Of a DNA stretch of 64,000 nucleotides, positions 44,549-53,594 are shown one piece after another (position 1 is the stretch's first letter; the number at the start of each line of letters is the position of its first letter). The notes under the pieces are model-generated. The model saw only the letters and a list, made by a program, of their open reading frames with translations. It did not search any database and was not told the origin of the DNA. The stretch covers positions 1-64,000 of the forward strand of contig CAZZKV010000003.1 of assembly GCA_964654665.1 (NCBI GenBank), in the 5' to 3' direction. The stretch is from CALCKU01 sp964654665 (GTDB taxonomy: Bacteria > Pseudomonadota > Alphaproteobacteria > Caulobacterales > Maricaulaceae). The position numbers and the translations under genes were made by a program.

Positions 44549-45138
44549 GCCGTATTATTTTAGCCTCAGGAAGTGCGATTCGAAAACAAATCCTTATGGA
44601 AGCCGGCCTTGATTTTGATATTATTATCAAAGCAGTTGATGAAGGCGCGATTAAAAAGGCTATGCTGGAACAAGGGGCTCCTATTCATGATATTGCAGAT
44701 ACATTAGCAGAAGCGAAAGCTATGCGCGTTTCGCGGCAAACCGAAGGTCTTGTTATTGGCGCTGATCAAATTATGATGATGGATGGCCAGCTTTATGATA
44801 AACCCGAAACGATAGAGATGGCGCGTGAACGGTTAAAACATATGCGGGGCAAAACACATTATCTTATCGGAGCTGTTGTGATTTGTGAAAATGGTAATCC
44901 TGTCTGGCGTCATATGGCGAAAACCACTTTAACGATGCGCGATTTTTCAGATGAATTTCTGAACCATTACCTAGAGGCGGAAGGCAATCATGTAACGCGG
45001 TCTGTTGGAGCTTATCGTTTTGAAGGTCGGGGTGCTCAGCTTTTCTCTCATGTTGATGGGGATTTTTTTTCCATTCTCGGCTTATCGCTCTTACCTGTAT
45101 TGGATTATTTGCGAACGCGAGAGGTTATTTTATCATGA
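44545..45138 (+). CDS. maf: Maf-family nucleotide pyrophosphatase
   Basis: A 197-residue Maf protein that hydrolyses non-canonical or modified nucleoside triphosphates. The N-terminal loop ILASGSAIRKQILMEAGLDF, the catalytic GADQIMMMDG, and the block AVVICENGNPVWRHM then SVGAYRFEGRGAQLFSHVDG agree with the family. Which subfamily (dTTP/UTP or m7GTP) is uncertain. It overlaps both neighbours by ATGA. Confidence 0.94.
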   Translation: MSRIILASGSAIRKQILMEAGLDFDIIIKAVDEGAIKKAMLEQGAPIHDIADTLAEAKAMRVSRQTEGLVIGADQIMMMDGQLYDKPETIEMARERLKHMRGKTHYLIGAVVICENGNPVWRHMAKTTLTMRDFSDEFLNHYLEAEGNHVTRSVGAYRFEGRGAQLFSHVDGDFFSILGLSLLPVLDYLRTREVILS

Positions 45139-45983
45139 GCCGCCCTATTGCGACATTGGCGGGGGTTTGCGGGTGGCCAATTCATCATTCCCTTTCTCCG
45201 AATCTTCATAGTTTTTGGCTTCGAGAACTGGGTTTGTCCGGAGCTTATGTCCATTTTGCTATACGTCCTGACGACGCTATCCATGCCTTTAAAACGTTGA
45301 AGCGTACATCAATTGTTGGTGTTAATGTTACAACTCCGCTTAAAGAATTAGCTTTCCAAGCTGCAGATGAAGTTACACCGGATGCACGCAAATTAGGTGT
45401 TGCGAATTGTCTTTATAAACGCGGGGGTAAATTAATTGCCCATAATACGGATCTTGAAGGATTTGCTGCGCCGCTTCTTAAACATTATGGTGCAAAAGCT
45501 TTGGCGCAATCACCGACATTGGTAATTGGTACGGGCGGTGCTTCGCGGGCAGTGATTGGGGCGCTTATGGCGTTGGGTGTTCCGGAAATCCGGCTCATCG
45601 GACGAACGGATGAAAAGGCAGAAGCGTTAGCTCATGAAATTAATGTTCCCAGTCTTTATAGCCTGCCATGGGCACAGCGTAATTCGGCTGTTATAGGGGC
45701 TGGTTTAATTGTAAATGCAAGCGCAGGCGGAATGAAAGGAAAACCGGGTCTGGATATTGCCTTAGACCGGGCCGGTCCGGAAACCTTTATTTATGACCTG
45801 ATTTACACCCCGCGGGAAACACGGTTATTACGGGATGCCAAAACTCGTAAATTACGCCGTTTAGGTGGAATAGAGATGTTAATTGCGCAGGCTCGCCCGT
45901 CTTTTAAACTTTTCTATGGGAGTCCGCCACCGGAAGACCCTGATCCGGCTCCGGTTTTATGGCAAGCGTTGAAAGAGCGTTGA
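45135..45983 (+). CDS. aroE: Shikimate dehydrogenase
   Basis: A 282-residue NADP-dependent enzyme reducing 3-dehydroshikimate in aromatic amino acid synthesis. Substrate-site blocks are WPIHHSLSPNLHSFWL, GVNVTTPLKE (catalytic Lys) and AHNTDLEGF (Asp); the NADP loop is VIGTGGASRAVIGAL and the C-terminal GGIEMLIAQA is typical. It starts in an ATGA overlap with maf and is followed within 15 bases by coaE. Confidence 0.96.
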   Translation: MSRPIATLAGVCGWPIHHSLSPNLHSFWLRELGLSGAYVHFAIRPDDAIHAFKTLKRTSIVGVNVTTPLKELAFQAADEVTPDARKLGVANCLYKRGGKLIAHNTDLEGFAAPLLKHYGAKALAQSPTLVIGTGGASRAVIGALMALGVPEIRLIGRTDEKAEALAHEINVPSLYSLPWAQRNSAVIGAGLIVNASAGGMKGKPGLDIALDRAGPETFIYDLIYTPRETRLLRDAKTRKLRRLGGIEMLIAQARPSFKLFYGSPPPEDPDPAPVLWQALKER

Positions 45984-45997
45984 GTTCAGGGGCTATT

Positions 45998-46612
45998 ATG
46001 GATGATGTTAATGCGGATAAAAAAATGATCATTATCGGGTTAACAGGATCCATTGGCATGGGAAAATCAACAACAGCCCAGATGTTTCGGGACAAAAACT
46101 GCCCGGTTTTTGATGCGGATGCTGTTGTTCATAGCCTTTATGCAAAAAGAGGAGAGGCTGTTCCTCTCATTCGCGCGGTTTTCCCCGATGCAATTAAAGA
46201 CGGAACTGTGGATCGGGATGTTCTGGGCCAGCATATGCGCAGAGATCCGTTAAATTTATCTGTTCTTGAAAGCTTTATTCATCCAATGGTCGCGCGCCAG
46301 CGGGCTGTTTTTTTACGTGAAGCGGAAGCCGCAGATACGGCTATTGTCATATTTGATGTACCGCTTTTATTTGAAACCGGCGGGGAGCATATGGTTGATA
46401 AGGTGGTGGTGGTTACGGCCCCCAAGGCTGTGCAAAAAAACCGAGTTTTAGCGAGGCCCGGTATGACAGAGGCATTATTTACCGCGCTGTTGTCGCGCCA
46501 AATGCCGGATTTGGAAAAACGAAAACGGGCCGATTATTTAATATGGACAGATAAAGGACTAGATAAGGCCCGCGAACAGGTGCAGGCTGTTTTAAATGAT
46601 CTGAAAGCCTGA
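45998..46612 (+). CDS. coaE: Dephospho-CoA kinase
   Basis: A 204-residue P-loop kinase for the last step of coenzyme A synthesis. Motifs: GLTGSIGMGKSTTAQMF (P-loop, about residues 14-30), FDADAVVHSLY, and VIFDVPLLFETGGEHMVDKV. The start at 45998 has AGGGG just upstream and follows the aroE stop by 14 bases; an earlier in-frame ATG inside aroE is less likely. Its stop overlaps dnaQ (TGATG). Confidence 0.94.
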   Translation: MDDVNADKKMIIIGLTGSIGMGKSTTAQMFRDKNCPVFDADAVVHSLYAKRGEAVPLIRAVFPDAIKDGTVDRDVLGQHMRRDPLNLSVLESFIHPMVARQRAVFLREAEAADTAIVIFDVPLLFETGGEHMVDKVVVVTAPKAVQKNRVLARPGMTEALFTALLSRQMPDLEKRKRADYLIWTDKGLDKAREQVQAVLNDLKA

Positions 46613-47340
46613 TGAATATGACAGCACAACAAATGGGTAAACGCGAAATTGTTTTTGATACAGAAACAACAGGCTTTGATGCCAAAGGTGCTGATAGGAT
46701 TACAGAAATCGGTTGTATTGAAATTATTGATCTTCTGCCGACAGGTGAACAATTTCATTGTTACCTTGACCCTTTGCGTGATGTACCGGAAAAAGTGACA
46801 GAAATTACCGGCCTCACGACGGAGTTTTTGCAAGGCAAACCGTTGTTTAAGGATAAGGCACAGGAGTTTCTCGACTTTATTGGCGATAGTCCGTTAATTG
46901 CTCATAATGCAGACTTTGATAAAGGGTTTATCAATGCCGAGCTGGACCGGGCAAATTTTGACCTGCTACCAAGCAGGCGGTTTATTGATACGCTGAAAAT
47001 TGCACGGGAGAAATTTCCGGGCTCGCCTGCTTCATTAGATGCTTTGTGTAAACGGTTTGATATATCCCTCACGGCCAGAAGTAAACATGGTGCCATTATT
47101 GATTCGGAATTATTGGCGGCGGTTTACCTAGAGCTTAACGGGGGACGAGCCCGATCTCTTTCTTTTATGAAAGAGACGACCAGCGAAGATAATACCAAGC
47201 TGACGTCAGTTGCGAAAGCCCGTCCATCGCCATTATCCAGTCTGATAAGTGATGCCGAACGTAAGGCGCATCGCGCTTATATTGAAGGTCTTGGCGATGC
47301 AATGTTATGGCATCGATATTGGCGCCGTGAAACCCGCTGA
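46612..47340 (+). CDS. dnaQ: DNA polymerase III epsilon subunit (proofreading exonuclease)
   Basis: A 242-residue DEDDh 3'-5' exonuclease. Exo I is IVFDTETTGFD, Exo II is LIAHNADFDKGFINAEL, and Exo III is the SKHGAIIDSELLAAVYLEL block with His and Asp. A short C-terminal part, which contacts the alpha subunit, ends WHRYWRRE. It is the last gene of the ppsR-maf-aroE-coaE-dnaQ run; its stop codon lies in a hairpin. Confidence 0.96.
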   Translation: MNMTAQQMGKREIVFDTETTGFDAKGADRITEIGCIEIIDLLPTGEQFHCYLDPLRDVPEKVTEITGLTTEFLQGKPLFKDKAQEFLDFIGDSPLIAHNADFDKGFINAELDRANFDLLPSRRFIDTLKIAREKFPGSPASLDALCKRFDISLTARSKHGAIIDSELLAAVYLELNGGRARSLSFMKETTSEDNTKLTSVAKARPSPLSSLISDAERKAHRAYIEGLGDAMLWHRYWRRETR

Positions 47341-47353
47341 AATAAGCGGGTTT
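47330..47353. terminator. Hairpin terminator between dnaQ and secB
   Basis: AAACCCGCT (47330-47338) and AGCGGGTTT (47345-47353) pair perfectly over nine bases with a six-base loop. The stem overlaps the dnaQ stop codon and lies between convergent dnaQ and secB, so it can serve both directions. The T-run is short. Confidence 0.55.
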
Positions 47354-47388
47354 ATACTATATTATAAAGGCGGATTTATAGAAGCGGA

Positions 47389-47919
47389 TTAAGCGCTGCC
47401 ATTCGCTCCTTCGCTGCGGCGCATCATTTCATCGCGATACATAGCGGCAAAGTCCGGGGGCTCTAGCATTATAGGCGGATAGCCGCCATTTTGTGTCAAT
47501 TGAGCCATAATTTGGCGGGCAAAAGGAAAGAGGAGCCGTGGACATTCAATGAGGATCATGGGTTGTATCGTTTCAACATCGACATTTTGGAATGCAAATA
47601 ACCCAGCATATTCCAACTCGGCAATAAAGGCGACTTGCTCGCCGCGTCGCGCATCGGCTCGCAACATTAAGGTGACCTCAACTGTGTCGTCTTCGAACAT
47701 TTGGCGGCCGATTTCAATATTAAGGGATATAGCTGGTGCCTCTAGGCCGTTTCGTAAGCTATCGGGAGCGTGCGGATTTTCAAAACTCGCATCTTTTGTA
47801 TATTGCGCAAGCACTTGTAACATAGGGCCTGCGCCTTGTTCTACCGGTTGCGCGGTGTCTTGGGGGGCCGGCGCTTCGGTGACCTTTTCTTTCTTTTCTT
47901 TTTTTGGTTTTTTCGCCAT
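47389..47919 (-). CDS. secB: Protein-export chaperone SecB
   Basis: A 176-residue SecB, which keeps precursors unfolded and delivers them to SecA. The core is recognised by SFENPHAPDSL, LNIEIGRQMFEDDTVEVTLM, FIAELEYAGLFAFQNVD, IECPRLLFPFARQIMAQLTQ and PPIMLEPPDFAAMYRDEM. It is some 15-20 residues longer than E. coli SecB because of a Lys/Glu-rich start (KKPKKEKKEK) and a Pro/Gln linker. It is convergent with dnaQ and divergent from the Tim44-like gene, as around other alphaproteobacterial origins. Confidence 0.95.
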   Translation of the reverse strand: MAKKPKKEKKEKVTEAPAPQDTAQPVEQGAGPMLQVLAQYTKDASFENPHAPDSLRNGLEAPAISLNIEIGRQMFEDDTVEVTLMLRADARRGEQVAFIAELEYAGLFAFQNVDVETIQPMILIECPRLLFPFARQIMAQLTQNGGYPPIMLEPPDFAAMYRDEMMRRSEGANGSA

Positions 47920-48146
47920 TGCGTTATTCCGTTATAATTTAACTTTAAGGCGAGTTATCATAGCCTATCTCTGCTCGCAACATATAAGGACGGTGGATTG
48001 TCTTTGCTAGGGCGGGGCTGATATATTTCAACGCCTAGGCTATTATGTCCTGTCGTTAGAGATTGCTCCTGTGGGTGAAACCCTTTAAGCGAAGCGTGTG
48101 CAATTGGTTGTTAGACCCATTAAGAAATATTGGACGGAGTGAATTT

Positions 48147-48806
48147 ATGTATGAGGTTATTCTTTACGCGGCTATCGCGACAATTGTTTGTGTTATTCTT
48201 TACTCTGTTCTGGGGAAATCTATTGGGCATGGCTCAGAAGAGGGGTTTGATCCCACGCAGTTAATGAACAATACGGAAGCACGCAATATTGTTCAGCCGG
48301 TTATAGACAAGAATGAAATGCCTGGGATTGCTGCGATTATTAAAGCGGATAATCAATTTTCTAAATCGCAATTTATTCACGGGGCCACGGCAGCGTATTC
48401 CATGATTTTAGAGGGCTTTGCAGAAGCCAATCGTGAATTGCTTTCAGAGCTTTTAACTGATGAGGTTTACGCCGTTTATGATGCAGCGATTACAGAGCGC
48501 GAGGCAAAAGGTTTAACACAGATTACGGATTTGGGCCGTTTGATGAATTGTGAAATAACGGGGGCAGAAACATCCGGTAAGATAGGCCGTATTTATGTGC
48601 AATATGAGGCGGAACTGACATCGGCTTTAAAAAATTCGGATGGAGATATTGTTCAGGGTGATCCTGATATTTTGTCGCGCGTATCCGAAATATGGACATT
48701 TGAGCGTAAGCTTAACAGCTCTGATCCTAATTGGCGTCTATCCGATGTGGCTCCATCTACAGGTGATGATCTGGCGACAGACCCCAGTCCTGATACACAG
48801 GCTTAA
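48147..48806 (+). CDS. Tim44/TimA-like membrane protein
   Basis: A 219-residue protein with one N-terminal membrane helix (VILYAAIATIVCVILYSVL) and a C-terminal Tim44-like domain (FIHGATAAYSMILEGFAEAN, LLSELLTDEVYAVYDAAITE, ISRVSEIWTFERK-like end). It is the bacterial relative of the mitochondrial import protein Tim44; in Caulobacter TimA is an inner-membrane protein of unclear role. GGAG seven bases before the ATG at 48147 sets the start. mltA begins ten bases after it. Confidence 0.88.
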   Translation: MYEVILYAAIATIVCVILYSVLGKSIGHGSEEGFDPTQLMNNTEARNIVQPVIDKNEMPGIAAIIKADNQFSKSQFIHGATAAYSMILEGFAEANRELLSELLTDEVYAVYDAAITEREAKGLTQITDLGRLMNCEITGAETSGKIGRIYVQYEAELTSALKNSDGDIVQGDPDILSRVSEIWTFERKLNSSDPNWRLSDVAPSTGDDLATDPSPDTQA

Positions 48807-48816
48807 CTTTCAAATC

Positions 48817-50103
48817 ATGCAGGTTTTTCAGGCGTATAGGGCAGGGCTAATCTTAGTCGCCGTTTTTATGATGGGCGTGTCAGGCTGTGCAACGTCGGCG
48901 GACCGTTTACCGAAACCAACGCCAACCCCAATAAATATGGTTAAAGACATGCCTGAGGCTGAACCAGATTTAATGCCGGCCCCGGCACCGGTTATAACCA
49001 CGCCGCCGCCTGTGTCCTCAGCATTGCCGCCAAAAGATGATCCAGCTCCGCATGTTGAAATTCCAGTTTATGAAAGCCCTTTAACGGCCCTGCCTTCTTG
49101 GCAAGAGCTGGACCACCGTCCGGCGCTTTCAGCGGTGCGACGGTCATGTCAGCGGTGGAGCCATGCGGCGGTAACGGATTATTTAAACCCACACTTACCA
49201 GATTACGGAACATATGGTGATTGGGGTGATACTTGCGATTTGGCTCTGCTTTTGGGGAACAGTAAGCAGGAAGCCAAACAGTTTTTCGAAAACCAATTTG
49301 TTCCGGTTATGCTTTTATCGGCGGCCAATGAAACGGGTCTGTTAACGGGATATTATCAGCCGGAAATTTCTGTGCGCAGAAAAGCAGACACCGTATTTTC
49401 TGAACCTATCCTAGCCGTTCCGGCACAACAGTTAGTCCAAAATTATCCGCGCGGAAAACTCGGGGCGAAATCTTCGCGTGTTATTGCTTATGGCCGCCCA
49501 ATTGATGTATTTTTTATGCAAATTCAAGGTTCGGGTATTATCCGGTTTAAAGACGGTAAACGTATTCGGGCAGCCTATAATGGAAATAATGGATTTCCTT
49601 ATACATCGATTGGGCGGGTTCTTATTGGACGCGGGGCAATCGGTAAAGACCAGTCATCCAAAAGCGATATTGAAAAATGGATGGCGGTGGCAGGCCCTAT
49701 AAAATCCAGGGCTTTGATGAATGAAAACAAACGCTATATTTTCTTTAAAGAACAAGCGATTAAACCGGGCGAAGGCCCTCAGGGCGCGATGCAGGTACCG
49801 TTGACTGATATAGGATCTATGGCGGTTGACCCGCGCTATCATCCTTATGGAACCGTGGCCTATATCCAGACGCGCATTCCACAAGAAAAAGGTGATTATA
49901 AAGGCAGGGAAACGGCGGTTTTATTGGTAGCCCAAGACACAGGCAAAGCAATTAAAGGAGCCTTTCGCGGTGATCTTTATTTTGGGTCTGGAACGGATGC
50001 TGGAGACCGTGCCGGCGTGATGAAACACCCGGCGCATTGGACGATATTATTGCCGCGCCGGCTGGCGGACCGCCTTGCGCAACGTGCAACGCAAACCTCA
50101 TAA
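48817..50103 (+). CDS. mltA: Membrane-bound lytic transglycosylase A (lipoprotein)
   Basis: A 428-residue MltA that cleaves peptidoglycan glycan strands to 1,6-anhydro ends. The lipobox GVSGC near residue 24 marks a lipoprotein, then a Pro-rich linker (about 30-80). Catalytic-domain blocks are TGYYQPEI, RAAYNGNNGFPYTSIGRVLI and the 3D-domain end MAVDPRYHPYGTVAYI and VAQDTGKAIKGAFRGDLYFG with the catalytic Asp. The ATG at 48817 follows the Tim44-like stop by ten bases. Confidence 0.95.
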   Translation: MQVFQAYRAGLILVAVFMMGVSGCATSADRLPKPTPTPINMVKDMPEAEPDLMPAPAPVITTPPPVSSALPPKDDPAPHVEIPVYESPLTALPSWQELDHRPALSAVRRSCQRWSHAAVTDYLNPHLPDYGTYGDWGDTCDLALLLGNSKQEAKQFFENQFVPVMLLSAANETGLLTGYYQPEISVRRKADTVFSEPILAVPAQQLVQNYPRGKLGAKSSRVIAYGRPIDVFFMQIQGSGIIRFKDGKRIRAAYNGNNGFPYTSIGRVLIGRGAIGKDQSSKSDIEKWMAVAGPIKSRALMNENKRYIFFKEQAIKPGEGPQGAMQVPLTDIGSMAVDPRYHPYGTVAYIQTRIPQEKGDYKGRETAVLLVAQDTGKAIKGAFRGDLYFGSGTDAGDRAGVMKHPAHWTILLPRRLADRLAQRATQTS

Positions 50104-50111
50104 ATGCGCTT

Positions 50112-50603
50112 ATGACAAATAGGCCGATAAAACCTGAAGAAAAACAGATCTGGAACCGTGTTGCTCGAACGGTTACGCCGCGCCGGCCTAAAAGCGCTAA
50201 AGCTATTTCGTCTCCGAGTCGGGATGATTTTGCGACTATGTTACGATTGCCGCCCGTAGCCGTATCAACCCGCCCGCCGCCTTTGCACAGTCTCGATATT
50301 AATCGGGATAAAAAAATCCGGCGTGGGCGCGTCCATATTGATGCGAAAATTGATTTACATGACATGACACAGGCCGAAGCGCGTCCAGCCTTGGCGCGGG
50401 CGATTATAGGTGCATCCAACAGAAATTATAAATGTGTTTTAGTGATTACCGGAAAGGGGGCACGGCTGGATGGCGTGCTGCGCCGGTATTTCCCCGACTG
50501 GATTGCGGCCCCAGACCTGCGCCCCTTGATTGCCACCTATGCTCCGGCGCATATTCGCCACGGCGGGTTGGGTGCATGGTATGTTTTTTTGAAAACAGCG
50601 TAG
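50112..50603 (+). CDS. Smr-domain protein
   Basis: A 163-residue protein: a basic N-terminal half (PRRPKSAKAISSPSR and nearby) and a C-terminal Smr domain. Signature parts are IDLHDMTQAEA, VLVITGKGARLDGVLRRYFP and YAPAHIRHGGLGAWYVFLK, including the TGKG and H-x-G-x-G pieces. Smr domains nick or bind nucleic acid; in other bacteria related proteins act on collided ribosomes or mRNA. The start is eight bases past mltA. Confidence 0.92.
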   Translation: MTNRPIKPEEKQIWNRVARTVTPRRPKSAKAISSPSRDDFATMLRLPPVAVSTRPPPLHSLDINRDKKIRRGRVHIDAKIDLHDMTQAEARPALARAIIGASNRNYKCVLVITGKGARLDGVLRRYFPDWIAAPDLRPLIATYAPAHIRHGGLGAWYVFLKTA

Positions 50604-50677
50604 CGGTCTGATTCAGTCTCGACAGACTGTAATGTGTGGATTATCGCAGTAACATAGATCATTGGGCGTTGATAATT

Positions 50678-51514
50678 ATGGATAGTTTACAGATATTTTG
50701 GAAAACAATCTTGGGCGGCTCGCCCGAATTACTGCGCTATAGTGTGTCTGTTATTAGCGCTATATTGATATTAATCGCAGGATGGATTGTGGCCCGCTGG
50801 GTGCGCGGGCGTATGCGTAAGCCCAATTTTGGCGGTAGCCGTATGGATGCCACTTTGCGCCCCATTATTGCCAGCACGGTTTTTTATATCATTATTGCCA
50901 TGACGCTTTATGCTGTTTTGACGAAGATTGGTGTTCCGGCAACTTCGCTTTTGGCTGTTTTTGGCGCGGCGGGCCTTGCGGTTGGTCTTGCACTTAAAGA
51001 CACCTTATCAAACATCGCGGCGGGGTTGATGATCCTGTTTTTACGGCCACTGGCTATTGATGAATATATAGATACGCCGGGTTTTGCGGGAACCGTGAAA
51101 GAAGTTGGCGTGTTTGCAACCACATTGATTAATAGTGAGGGCGTTTTTATTTACATTCCCAACCGGCTGGTTTGGAATGGGCGGCTCATGAATTACGGAC
51201 GCCATAACACACGCCGGTTTATTTGTGATATTCGTATTGGTTATGAAACAGATTTACGAAAGGCGCAGACATTATTGACAGAGGTTATGATCGGCTTTTC
51301 AGACATTATTATGGAGCCATCAGAGCCTGAAGTTTATGTGATGGATTTTGGTGAGAGCGCTGTAATTTTATCATGCCGCTGTTATTTGCCGGGACATGAT
51401 TGGCTTGCATTGTCCTCTGATTTGCGGATTGCCCTGAAAGCTGGGCTGGATAAGGCCGAGATTGACATTGCCTATCCGCAACAGGTGATAAGGCATAAGG
51501 GGGATAGAATTTAA
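50678..51514 (+). CDS. MscS-family mechanosensitive channel
   Basis: A 278-residue small-conductance channel. Three hydrophobic segments (VSVISAILILIAGWIVARWV, VFYIIIAMTLYAVLTKIGVP and the pore helix VFGAAGLAVGLALKDTLSNI) are followed by the beta domain (FAGTVKEVGVFATTLINSEG, YIPNRLVWNGRLMNYGRHN). The pore helix Gly/Ala pattern is typical. It should open under membrane tension to release osmolytes. The start at 50678 has no strong ribosome site. It is convergent with the PBP gene (overlap 4 bases). Confidence 0.92.
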   Translation: MDSLQIFWKTILGGSPELLRYSVSVISAILILIAGWIVARWVRGRMRKPNFGGSRMDATLRPIIASTVFYIIIAMTLYAVLTKIGVPATSLLAVFGAAGLAVGLALKDTLSNIAAGLMILFLRPLAIDEYIDTPGFAGTVKEVGVFATTLINSEGVFIYIPNRLVWNGRLMNYGRHNTRRFICDIRIGYETDLRKAQTLLTEVMIGFSDIIMEPSEPEVYVMDFGESAVILSCRCYLPGHDWLALSSDLRIALKAGLDKAEIDIAYPQQVIRHKGDRI

Positions 51515-53511
51515 GGTGAGTCTAATTTACCTGATACTGTATCCAGAAAAGCCGAAAGATCAGGTTTTTCCGGTTTAACCAATGGTACGCGCGAAATAGG
51601 CAAGGGGACGGGTGTTTTCTCTTTAAGTTCTGCGGTCATGTAATCTTGGAAAATTTTGGCCGGAATTGAACCCCCTGCAACCGCATTCATCGGACTATTG
51701 TCATCGGCCCCGACCCATATGCCTGTCACTAAATCGCCCGTATATCCCATAAACCAAGCGTCGCGAAAATCATTGGTTGTACCCGTTTTTCCGCCAATAT
51801 CATGTCCATCGATATAGGCACGGCGCCCCGTGCCTTGGCGCACACTATGCATCATCACCCGGTTCATATGGCCAAGGTTTTGATTATTGATTACGCGCTG
51901 TTCTTCTGGCGTGCGGCGTTCATAAAGCGGAGTGCCATTGGCTGTGGAAATGGTTAAAATGCCGAAGGCTTTATTAGCTTTGCCCCAATTGGCAAATGGT
52001 AGATAGGCCTCGGTTAGTGTCAGCGGGGTTGTAACCTGCGCACCGAGTGCCAGACTGCGTAGAGGTGCGATTTGGGTCAGGCCAAAATTATTGGCAGTTT
52101 TAATGACACGGTTGCGGCCAATTTCCTCGGCAAGGCTAACAGCAATGGTATTAATTGATTGTGATAGGGCCGCTTCTAACGTCATATCACCTTTAAAGGT
52201 TTTGTTGAAATTTTGCGGAGTCCAATCCCCAATCGTGATTTCTCGGTCATTACGAATATCCCAAGGGGTCAGACCAGACTGGAACGCTGCGAGATAGACA
52301 AATGGTTTAAAGGCTGACCCAGGCTGGCGCTTGGCTTGAACGGCGCGGTTAAATTGACTGGCACTATATGAGCGTCCGCCAACCATGGCCCGCACGGCTC
52401 CATTGCCATCCATTGCGATAAGGGCCGCTTCATCGGCCTTTTTTTCGGGATTAAGGTGGGCTTGGACGGCGCGATTGGCAAGGTTTTGTGCATCTTTATC
52501 CAATGTTGTTTGAACAATGATATCTTCGCGCGGCAGACCGATACGGGTTTCAATTTCGGGCCAAATCCAGTCAGCAAAATAATTGGCGCTATTGTCATAA
52601 TGCTGAGCGCGGATAGTGATTGGGTTTTGCAATGCGGCATAATGGTCCCAACGGTTAATATAGCCAGCAGTTTTCATGGAGTTGATAACATTGGCTGTCC
52701 GCTGCGCTGTTGCATCTTTATTGGAAATGGGATTGAACCGCGATGGAGCCTGCAACACACCAGCGAGCATAGCGCCTTCGGATAAGGAAAGCTGGCTTGC
52801 CGGTTTTGAGAAAAAGCTTTGAGAGGCCGCTTCAAGCCCCCATGTTCCGCCGCCAAAATAAATACGCGAGAGATACATTTCCAGAATTTCGTCTTTAGTG
52901 AAATTTTGCTCTAATGCGATGGCGAGCATGACTTCCTGAGTTTTGCGGCGTAGCGTTTGTTCGGGCGTCAGGAAGATATTTTTAACAAGTTGCTGGGTTA
53001 GGGTCGAGCCGCCCTGAACAACACGCCCGGCCTTTATATTTTCTGCCATAGCTCGCGCTAAGCCAATAGGATCAACACCGACATGGGAGTAAAAACGGCG
53101 GTCTTCGGTCGCTAAAACGGCTTGAATAACATGCGGTGGAAGGGCGGCAATTTTTACCGGGGCTTTAGCATTGGCCCCGCGCACTAAAAGATCACGGCCA
53201 TAGCGGTCAACGATTTGAATACTGACGGGCCGGTTGGGTTTATAGAGGGTTTCAAGGCTAGGCAGGTCTTTGCTGTTAAAGGCAGCCCATGCCAATAGAG
53301 CGGTTCCAGCCCAAATGCCGCTTATTGCGGTTAATGTGATAAGTCCACGGGCCCGCCCAATCATGGGGTTTTGCTTTCGAGGTTTTGAGGTTTGTTTTGA
53401 GGGCGCGGGGCGATTTGACTTTTTTGACTCTCTGCATTGCGATTCCCGCCATATAGGCACGGCAATATCCGGTGTATCAATCTGCCTTTTATCGAAAGAG
53501 TCATCGTGCAT
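51511..53511 (-). CDS. Penicillin-binding protein 1A
   Basis: A 666-residue class A PBP. A cytoplasmic basic tail (about 1-47, with SKKSNRPAPSKQTSKP) precedes one membrane helix (about 55-75). The glycosyltransferase domain has ATEDRRFYSHVGVD and STLTQQLVKNIFL; the transpeptidase domain has the SxxK active site (PGSAFKPFVYL), SQSIN and KTGTTNDFRDAWFMG. It polymerises and cross-links peptidoglycan. It is somewhat short for PBP1A and lacks a large OB domain. The antiporter gene lies upstream on the same strand. Confidence 0.93.
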   Translation of the reverse strand: MHDDSFDKRQIDTPDIAVPIWRESQCRESKKSNRPAPSKQTSKPRKQNPMIGRARGLITLTAISGIWAGTALLAWAAFNSKDLPSLETLYKPNRPVSIQIVDRYGRDLLVRGANAKAPVKIAALPPHVIQAVLATEDRRFYSHVGVDPIGLARAMAENIKAGRVVQGGSTLTQQLVKNIFLTPEQTLRRKTQEVMLAIALEQNFTKDEILEMYLSRIYFGGGTWGLEAASQSFFSKPASQLSLSEGAMLAGVLQAPSRFNPISNKDATAQRTANVINSMKTAGYINRWDHYAALQNPITIRAQHYDNSANYFADWIWPEIETRIGLPREDIIVQTTLDKDAQNLANRAVQAHLNPEKKADEAALIAMDGNGAVRAMVGGRSYSASQFNRAVQAKRQPGSAFKPFVYLAAFQSGLTPWDIRNDREITIGDWTPQNFNKTFKGDMTLEAALSQSINTIAVSLAEEIGRNRVIKTANNFGLTQIAPLRSLALGAQVTTPLTLTEAYLPFANWGKANKAFGILTISTANGTPLYERRTPEEQRVINNQNLGHMNRVMMHSVRQGTGRRAYIDGHDIGGKTGTTNDFRDAWFMGYTGDLVTGIWVGADDNSPMNAVAGGSIPAKIFQDYMTAELKEKTPVPLPISRVPLVKPEKPDLSAFLDTVSGKLDSP

Positions 53512-53536
53512 GGCTAAGCCATGACGGGATATAGTT

Positions 53537-53560
53537 AAGCGGGGGTGAAGACCCCCGCTT
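53537..53560. terminator. GC-rich hairpin between antiporter and PBP genes
   Basis: AAGCGGGGGT and ACCCCCGCTT pair perfectly over ten bases around a GAAG loop. It separates the antiporter stop (53595) from the PBP start (53511), both on the minus strand. It looks like an intrinsic terminator or attenuator but lacks a T-run. Confidence 0.45.
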
Positions 53561-53594
53561 TATGACTGTAATTTAAATCTGTTATTTGGGCCTG